36,885 nt of DNA from Holophaga sp. (GTDB lineage Bacteria; Acidobacteriota; Holophagae; Holophagales; Holophagaceae): positions 1 to 36,885 of the forward strand of contig JARLGP010000053.1 of assembly GCA_031292735.1 (NCBI GenBank), read 5' to 3'. Under the pieces are notes generated by a model. The model ran no database searches. It saw only the letters and a list, made by a program, of their open reading frames with translations, and was not told the origin of the DNA. The position numbers were made by a program, and so were the translations under genes. Each line of letters starts with the position of its first letter. Position 1 is the first letter of the stretch. Below are positions 32,603-36,885 of the stretch, piece by piece.

Positions 32603-32924
32603 GGGGGAATCCTCCTTGACGCTTCTGCGGGAATCCTGGTTGAGCGAATCGCCTGACCGTGCCTTCCAGCATCAGCTGCCTGGCCTGGGGCCGATGCGTC
32701 CCATCCAGGTCGGCTCATTCCCATTCGAAACGATCCAACTACCCGCCTGGGCTAGGGGCGCAAATTCAAGGCCAGTTTGTAATCATTATGGATATGGAAC
32801 CTGCATGGAAAGGGCGCATGCCTCCGGCATGGGATCAAATCAGAATGAACCCGATTCCTTTCAAATTGAATGACTGGCCATGGCGCGGCTGCGGCTCGTC
32901 ACCGGGAACCGGGCGCAGCGCACC
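32603..32924. other. Intergenic region between ketoacyl synthase III and second ACP
   Basis: No gene is seen in 322 bases. The AT-richer stretch around 32755-32800 (TTTGTAATCATTATGG) is a plausible promoter zone for the ACP gene. A short hairpin, CATGCC-TCC-GGCATG at 32817-32831, lies nearer the synthase end but lacks a T-run. Confidence 0.4.
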
Positions 32925-33935
32925 TCACGCCCACTCCACCAGGGTCGCCCCCAGGGAGTAGCCGACCCCAAACCCCACCAGCACCACCCGGTGCCCGGGA
33001 CGGATCACCCCCTGGGCGACCTTCTCCTGGAGGACGATGGGAATGGAGGCGGAGACCGTGTTGCCGCAATGCGCGAATGCGCTCAGGAACTTCGCCTTGG
33101 GGATGCCGATCCGCCGGCGCAGGCTTTCCAGCATGTATTCGTTGGCCTGGTGGAACACGAAATAGTCCACGCTTTCCATGGTGAAGCCGCCCTCCGCCAT
33201 GAGCCTGTCCACCAGCGCGGGCACGGCCTTCTGGGTGAACGTGAAGACCTTGGGGCCGTCCATGAAGAGGTGGTCGGCGGAGCGGGTGTTGCCCTTCTTG
33301 TCGGTCTGCGCGATGCCGGTCTCGGCGGTCCTGGGCTGGCGCATCCCTCCGGAAGGCACGATGAGGTTGGCTCCGCCCCGGCCATCCGTGCCGTAGGCCA
33401 TGGGGCCGATGCCGCCCCCATCCCCGGCGCTGACCAGGGTGGCGGCGGCGGCGTCGCCGAACAGGATGCGCACGGAGCGGTCGCCGGGGTGGACGTGCTT
33501 GGAGTAGGTCTCAGCGGTCACCAGCAGGACATTCCTGGCCTGGCCGGTCTCCACCAGCCCCTTGGCCAGCCCCAGGCCGTAGACATAGCCTGAACAGCCC
33601 AGGTTGAAGTCCAGCGCCCCCGCGTGGGTGGGCAGGCCCAGGCGGTCCTGCACGAGACAGGCGGTGGTGGGCAGGAAGTGATCCGGCGACTGGGTGCAGA
33701 AGAGCAGGAAGTCGATGTCCTGCGGCTGGCAGACGCCGGTGGCGAAGAGTTTGCGGCAGGCCGCCACGCCGAGGTCGGATGCGCACTCGTCCGGCGCGGC
33801 GATGTGGCGGGTATGGATACCGATCTTTCCCTGGATCTTTTCCACCTGCCAGCTGGGGTTCTCGGCAGCCAGTTGTTCGGTCGTCAGTTCCTGCTCCGGA
33901 AAGTGACAGGCAATCCCACGGATTACGGCCTTCAT
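32925..33935 (-). CDS. Beta-ketoacyl-ACP synthase III (FabH-like)
   Basis: A 336-residue thiolase-fold condensing enzyme. The triad is complete: C114 in FNLGCSGYVYGL, H262 in FVFHQANEYM and N292 in HCGNTVSASIP. ILFGDAAAATLV and the ending VGFGVGYSLGATLVEW are FabH hallmarks. It carries an insert at about 180-225 compared with housekeeping FabH (GGANLIVPSGGMRQP, then the KKGNTRSADHLF region), as found in synthases of secondary pathways. It would condense an acyl starter with malonyl-ACP, the carrier being most simply the ACP encoded next. A housekeeping role is less likely because no other fab genes are adjacent. Confidence 0.9.
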   Translation of the reverse strand: MKAVIRGIACHFPEQELTTEQLAAENPSWQVEKIQGKIGIHTRHIAAPDECASDLGVAACRKLFATGVCQPQDIDFLLFCTQSPDHFLPTTACLVQDRLGLPTHAGALDFNLGCSGYVYGLGLAKGLVETGQARNVLLVTAETYSKHVHPGDRSVRILFGDAAAATLVSAGDGGGIGPMAYGTDGRGGANLIVPSGGMRQPRTAETGIAQTDKKGNTRSADHLFMDGPKVFTFTQKAVPALVDRLMAEGGFTMESVDYFVFHQANEYMLESLRRRIGIPKAKFLSAFAHCGNTVSASIPIVLQEKVAQGVIRPGHRVVLVGFGVGYSLGATLVEWA

Positions 33936-34289
33936 GTATCCTCTCTTTCATGGGTCCAGTTGGGTGTCGCGGTTCGGTTCGGCTCGCATCGAGCGATTGT
34001 GCCAGACCCGGATACCCGTCGACCATGGGCGACCTGCCGGAGCGGGCATCGATCCCGCGGGTCTTGGGTCTGCCGTCGGTCCGGGAGCCCTCGGGGGACA
34101 CCGGCTCGGGTGATCGCCTGGACCTCGCCCTGCCCGGGGCCCCTGGCCCCAGCCCCCAGGCGCAACCCTTCCGGGTTGGCGGGCATCCAGGAAGGCCGGA
34201 ATTCCCGGCCGGGCAAGCTACCGTAGGTCACAGGACGCTCCGGGGAGGAGAATTGGGGCAGGAAACAGGGGTAACCAGACGCATAACGT
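33936..34289. other. Intergenic region upstream of the ketoacyl synthase gene
   Basis: About 350 bases with no supported gene; the open frames crossing it are GC-driven. On the minus strand it contains GGCCGGGAATTCC (34210-34198). The same 13 bases stand before the first ACP gene (26779-26791) in the same orientation relative to the downstream gene. Here it is part of a small hairpin GGCCGG/CCGGCC at 34194-34210. Confidence 0.4.
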
Positions 34290-34315
34290 ATTTTGATCGA
34301 TCGTACGATCAAAAT
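34290..34315. promoter_or_regulatory. 26-bp palindrome, candidate TetR-type operator
   Basis: ATTTTGATCG and CGATCAAAAT are perfect 10-bp inverted arms around ATCGTA. The element is AT-rich in a GC-rich intergenic region, 238 bases before the CoA-transferase gene and upstream of the divergent synthase gene. Length and symmetry fit TetR-family regulators of acyl-CoA metabolism; no such regulator is in the window. Confidence 0.55.
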
Positions 34316-34356
34316 GCAAGTTCAAAGTGATCCCGATGCCTCCCGGGGCGTCCGCC

Positions 34357-34485
34357 TCAGTTCTTCTTCACGGCGCGCTTGAACCCGTGGCCGACGTCCT
34401 TGGCCCCGCGCTTGAATCCGTGGCCGCCAGGGCTGCCGTGCCTGGCTTTCTCCAAACGGGAAAGCGGGTTTCCTGCATTTGTCAT
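34357..34485 (-). CDS. Small basic protein with two GHGFKR repeats
   Basis: A 42-residue frame, too short for usual gene calls. The C-terminal half repeats a nine-residue unit: GHGFKRGAK, then DV, then GHGFKRAVK, ending KN. The regular repeat and the Lys/Arg/His charge are unlike a chance frame. Similar glycine-histidine-lysine repeat micro-proteins occur in proteobacteria with unknown roles. The ribosome site is poor: AGGGG lies right next to the ATG at 34485, so a start further upstream is possible. It is divergent from the CoA-transferase gene and downstream of nothing obvious. Function unknown. Confidence 0.4.
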   Translation of the reverse strand: MTNAGNPLSRLEKARHGSPGGHGFKRGAKDVGHGFKRAVKKN

Positions 34486-34552
34486 TCCCCTGGGCCGGGA
34501 GGATCCGCACACTGTAGACCTACGTCCTAATTCTGAATCACGGGAGTGAACC

Positions 34553-35752
34553 ATGAGTGAAACCATCGGGGCCCTAGCAGGCCTGCGTGTGATTGAATTG
34601 GGCCAGCTCATCGCCGGCCCTTTCGCTGCCAAGATCCTGGCCGAGTTCGGCGCCGACGTGATCAAGGTGGAGCCCCCGGAAGGCGGCGACCCCCTGCGCA
34701 GCTGGCGGATGATCAAGGACGGCACCTCCCTCTGGTGGCAGGTGCAGTCCCGCAACAAGCGCTCGGTGGCCCTGGACCTGAAGCGGGCCGAGGCCCAGGA
34801 GATCGTGCGCGGGCTGGTCCGGGAGGCCGACGTGCTGATCGAGAACTTCCGGCCGGGCACCATGGAGAAGTGGGGCCTGGGCTGGGAACAGCTGCACGCG
34901 CTCAATCCCAAGCTGGTCATGCTGCGCATCTCCGGCTACGGCCAGACCGGCCCGTACCGCGACCGGCCGGGCTTCGGCGTGATCGGCGAGGCCATGGGCG
35001 GGCTGCGCTACCTCACCGGCGAACCCGGGCGGGTGCCGGTGCGCTGCGGCGTCTCCATCGGCGACACCCTGGCGGCCCTGCACGGGGTGATCGGCGTGCT
35101 GACCGCCCTGCGCCACCGGGATGCCGCCGGCCAGGGCCAGGTGGTGGACGTGGCCCTGTACGAGGCCGTGTTCAACGTGATGGAAAGCCTGGTTCCCGAA
35201 TACAGCGCCTTCGGCGCGGTGCGCGAGGCCACCGGCAGCGCGCTGCCCGGCATCGCCCCCACCAACGCCTACCGCTGCGCGGACGGCGGCTACGCCCTCA
35301 TCGCGGGCAACGGCGACGGCATCTTCCGGCGGCTCATGGAGCGGATCGGCCGCAAGGACCTGGCCGACGACCCGGAACTGGCCGGCAACACCGGCCGGGT
35401 CGCCCGGGTGAAGGAGCTGGACGAGGCCATCGGCGCCTGGAGCGCGGCCCATACCCTGGACGAGGTGCTGAGCGCCCTGGACCAGGCCCGGGTGCCCGCC
35501 GGGCGCATCTACACCGCCCGGGACATCGTCAACGACCCGCACTACCAGAGCCGCGACATGATCCTCACCACCACCCTGCCGGACGGCACCCCGCTGCAGG
35601 TGCCCGGCGTGGTGCCCAAGCTGTCCCTGACCCCCGGGACCCTGCGCACCCCGGCTCCGGCCCTGGGCCAGGACACCGAGGCCGTGCTGCGCCAGGCCGG
35701 CATCTCCGAAGCGGCCATGGCCGAACTGCGCGCCAAGGGCGTCATCTCTTGA
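34553..35752 (+). CDS. CaiB/BaiF (class III) CoA-transferase
   Basis: A 399-residue cytoplasmic enzyme; GGGAG precedes the ATG. VIELGQLIAGPFAAKILAEFGADVIKVE opens the family fold. SRNKRSVALDLK, ENFRPGTMEKWGL and RISGYGQTGPYRDRPGF follow. The catalytic aspartate lies in VSIGDTLAALHG (about D176). It moves CoA between carboxylic acids, typically from succinyl-CoA to another acid. HMG-CoA lyase is encoded 43 bases downstream. The closest known logic is activation of 3-hydroxy-3-methylglutarate (as by human SUGCT) followed by cleavage; a related branched dicarboxylate is also possible. The 26-bp palindrome upstream may regulate it. Confidence 0.9.
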   Translation: MSETIGALAGLRVIELGQLIAGPFAAKILAEFGADVIKVEPPEGGDPLRSWRMIKDGTSLWWQVQSRNKRSVALDLKRAEAQEIVRGLVREADVLIENFRPGTMEKWGLGWEQLHALNPKLVMLRISGYGQTGPYRDRPGFGVIGEAMGGLRYLTGEPGRVPVRCGVSIGDTLAALHGVIGVLTALRHRDAAGQGQVVDVALYEAVFNVMESLVPEYSAFGAVREATGSALPGIAPTNAYRCADGGYALIAGNGDGIFRRLMERIGRKDLADDPELAGNTGRVARVKELDEAIGAWSAAHTLDEVLSALDQARVPAGRIYTARDIVNDPHYQSRDMILTTTLPDGTPLQVPGVVPKLSLTPGTLRTPAPALGQDTEAVLRQAGISEAAMAELRAKGVIS

Positions 35753-35795
35753 GCCACGCCAAGTTGAATCTGATCCAGTTGAAGGAGAACATCCA

Positions 35796-36770
35796 ATGAA
35801 CACCTGGGAAGGCGCCGGACGGCGCATCCACCTGCAGGAAGTGGGCACTCGCGACGGCCTCCAGGCCGAGAAGGTGTTCGTCCCCACCGAAACCAAGATC
35901 GCCTTCATCGACGAGTTGTCCCAGACCGGGTTCGACAAGATCGAAGTCAGCTCCTTCACGTCGCCCAAGGCCATTCCGGCCCTGGCCGACGCGGATGCGG
36001 TGATGCAGGGCATCACCCGCCAGCCCGGGGTCGTCTACAGCGCCCTGGTGCCCAATGTGCGGGGCGCCGAGCGGGCGATCCGGGCCCACACCGACGAGCT
36101 GAACCTGGTCATGTCCGCCAGCGAAAGCCACAACCTCACCAACCTGCGCATGACCCGGGCCCAGTCGTTCGCCTCCCTGGCCGAAGTGGCGGCCATGGCC
36201 CGGCAGGCCGGGACCGCGGTGAACATCTCCCTGTCGTGCTCCTTCGGCTGCCCCATGGAAGGGGACGTGCCCGCGGCCGGCGTGCTGGACTGGTGCGCCC
36301 GCTTCATCGGCGAAATGGGCGTGGACCACATCACCCTGTGCGACACCACCGGCATGGCCTATCCCACCCAGGTGGCCGACCTCACCCGCGCGTTCCTCAA
36401 GCGCTGGCCCACCGCCGAGCTGACCCTGCACCTGCACAACACCCGCGGCCTGGGCCTGGCCAACATCCTGGCCGGCATCGACGCCGGAGCCGTGCGGTTC
36501 GACAGTTCCCTGGGCGGCATCGGCGGCTGCCCGTACGCCCCCGGCGCCACCGGCAACGTCAGCACCGATGAAGTGGCCCACGCGCTGGAGCTCATGGGCT
36601 TCCAGACCGGCCTCGACCTGCCCCGGCTGATCGCCCTCGCCCGGCGGCTGCCCGCCCAGCTGGGCCACGAGGTGCCAAGCCAGATCGTCAAGGCCGGCCG
36701 CAGGCTCGATCTGCACCCGCTTCCGGCCGACTTCCCGGCCATCCGCCAGCGGGCGCTGGACCGTACCTAG
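35796..36770 (+). CDS. mvaB: Hydroxymethylglutaryl-CoA lyase
   Basis: A 324-residue TIM-barrel enzyme of the DRE-type metallolyase group; AAGGAGA lies upstream of the ATG. LQEVGTRDGLQAEK holds the metal aspartate and catalytic arginine. KIEVSSFTSPKAIP, LHLHNTRGLGLAN (metal histidines) and the catalytic cysteine in GGIGGCPYAPGATGN are all intact. It splits HMG-CoA to acetoacetate and acetyl-CoA, the last step of leucine breakdown. No leucine-pathway partners (isovaleryl-CoA dehydrogenase, methylcrotonyl-CoA carboxylase) are present in the window. With the CoA-transferase it could serve free HMG or similar acids. Confidence 0.93.
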   Translation: MNTWEGAGRRIHLQEVGTRDGLQAEKVFVPTETKIAFIDELSQTGFDKIEVSSFTSPKAIPALADADAVMQGITRQPGVVYSALVPNVRGAERAIRAHTDELNLVMSASESHNLTNLRMTRAQSFASLAEVAAMARQAGTAVNISLSCSFGCPMEGDVPAAGVLDWCARFIGEMGVDHITLCDTTGMAYPTQVADLTRAFLKRWPTAELTLHLHNTRGLGLANILAGIDAGAVRFDSSLGGIGGCPYAPGATGNVSTDEVAHALELMGFQTGLDLPRLIALARRLPAQLGHEVPSQIVKAGRRLDLHPLPADFPAIRQRALDRT

Positions 36771-36793
36771 CTGCCCTGCCGCCCGTGCGCGCC

Positions 36794-36885
36794 ATGAACC
36801 TGCACAGCTTCGATCTGGGGTCCCTGGCGCTGTTCACCCTGGTGGCGCGCACCGGCAGCATCAGCAAGGGGGCCAGGCTGGCCCA
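36794..36885 (+). CDS. LysR-family transcriptional regulator, N-terminal fragment (3' end outside window)
   Basis: Thirty codons are visible, reading MNLHSFDLGSLALFTLVART, then GSISKGARLA. This is the start of the LysR winged helix (L-xx-F-xx-V-A-xxGS-xx-xA-xxL). It starts 23 bases after the lyase stop on the same strand with no clear ribosome site. Its target could be the CoA-transferase/lyase genes, but LysR proteins more often control divergent genes, so this is uncertain. Confidence 0.75.
   Translation, partial: MNLHSFDLGSLALFTLVARTGSISKGARLA

Noticed and set aside
32817..32831. Hairpin CATGCC-TCC-GGCATG as terminator of the synthase gene
   Set aside because: Only six pairs and no T-run in either direction; it may be chance.
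1..36885. CRISPR arrays or rRNA genes
   Set aside because: No regularly spaced direct repeats and no rRNA core sequences were seen anywhere in the window.

Overview
The window is GC-rich, densely packed bacterial chromosome. MglB/MglA of the type seen in deltaproteobacteria and Acidobacteriota, long GC-rich genes on both strands, and several large sensor kinases suggest a motile, metabolically versatile environmental bacterium. My best guess is an acidobacterium of the Holophaga/Geothrix type. This is an inference from gene style; there is no 16S gene here.

Layout. 1-2140: the end of a metal-dependent amidohydrolase and an MFS carrier, closed by a strong terminator. 2295-6729: two tandem LivJ-type binding proteins followed by a hybrid histidine kinase, with no permease or ATPase. 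6704-10961 (minus): a MacA-like adaptor, a MacB-like permease without an ATPase domain, and a multi-spanning histidine kinase. 11321-15191: a lipoprotein, a divergent flavodoxin-type oxidoreductase/HxlR regulator pair sharing a palindrome, and a chemoreceptor. 15199-18065 (minus): birA-bioY-ecfA-ecfT, a biotin uptake operon with a BirA-type operator over the birA start codon, followed by tRNA-Asn. 18260-20641 (minus): mglB and mglA behind a purple-acid-phosphatase-like lipoprotein that has lost most metal ligands. 20788-23220: tRNA-Ser followed by a lower-GC patch of foreign and decaying genes: a broken ribbon-helix-helix gene, the C-terminal stub of a DarT toxin, an intact DarG antitoxin, and a remnant of an AlbA_2/RecG-like ATP-binding protein. 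23237-26683: Spy-like lipoprotein, hypothetical genes, and an SDR enzyme divergent from an MmyB-type regulator.

26829-33935 holds a split lipid or polyene-like pathway. On the plus strand are acyl carrier protein, acyl-AMP ligase and a glycosyltransferase/acyltransferase fusion, with ATGA overlaps. On the minus strand are a ketoacyl synthase III and a second, paralogous carrier protein. Between them lie a beta-carbonic anhydrase and a foreign-looking serine hydrolase. The N-terminal coding region of the hydrolase carries a perfect 22-bp inverted repeat that reads as an IS5-type MITE inserted in frame. 34290-36885: a 26-bp palindrome, a tiny repeat protein, a CaiB-type CoA-transferase, HMG-CoA lyase and the start of a LysR regulator. 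The last genes suggest degradation of a branched dicarboxylic acid to acetyl-CoA and acetoacetate.

The most noteworthy items are the in-frame MITE, the orphan DarG with a DarT stub, the split carrier-protein cluster, the binding-protein/hybrid-kinase locus, and the pseudo-phosphatase next to mglBA.
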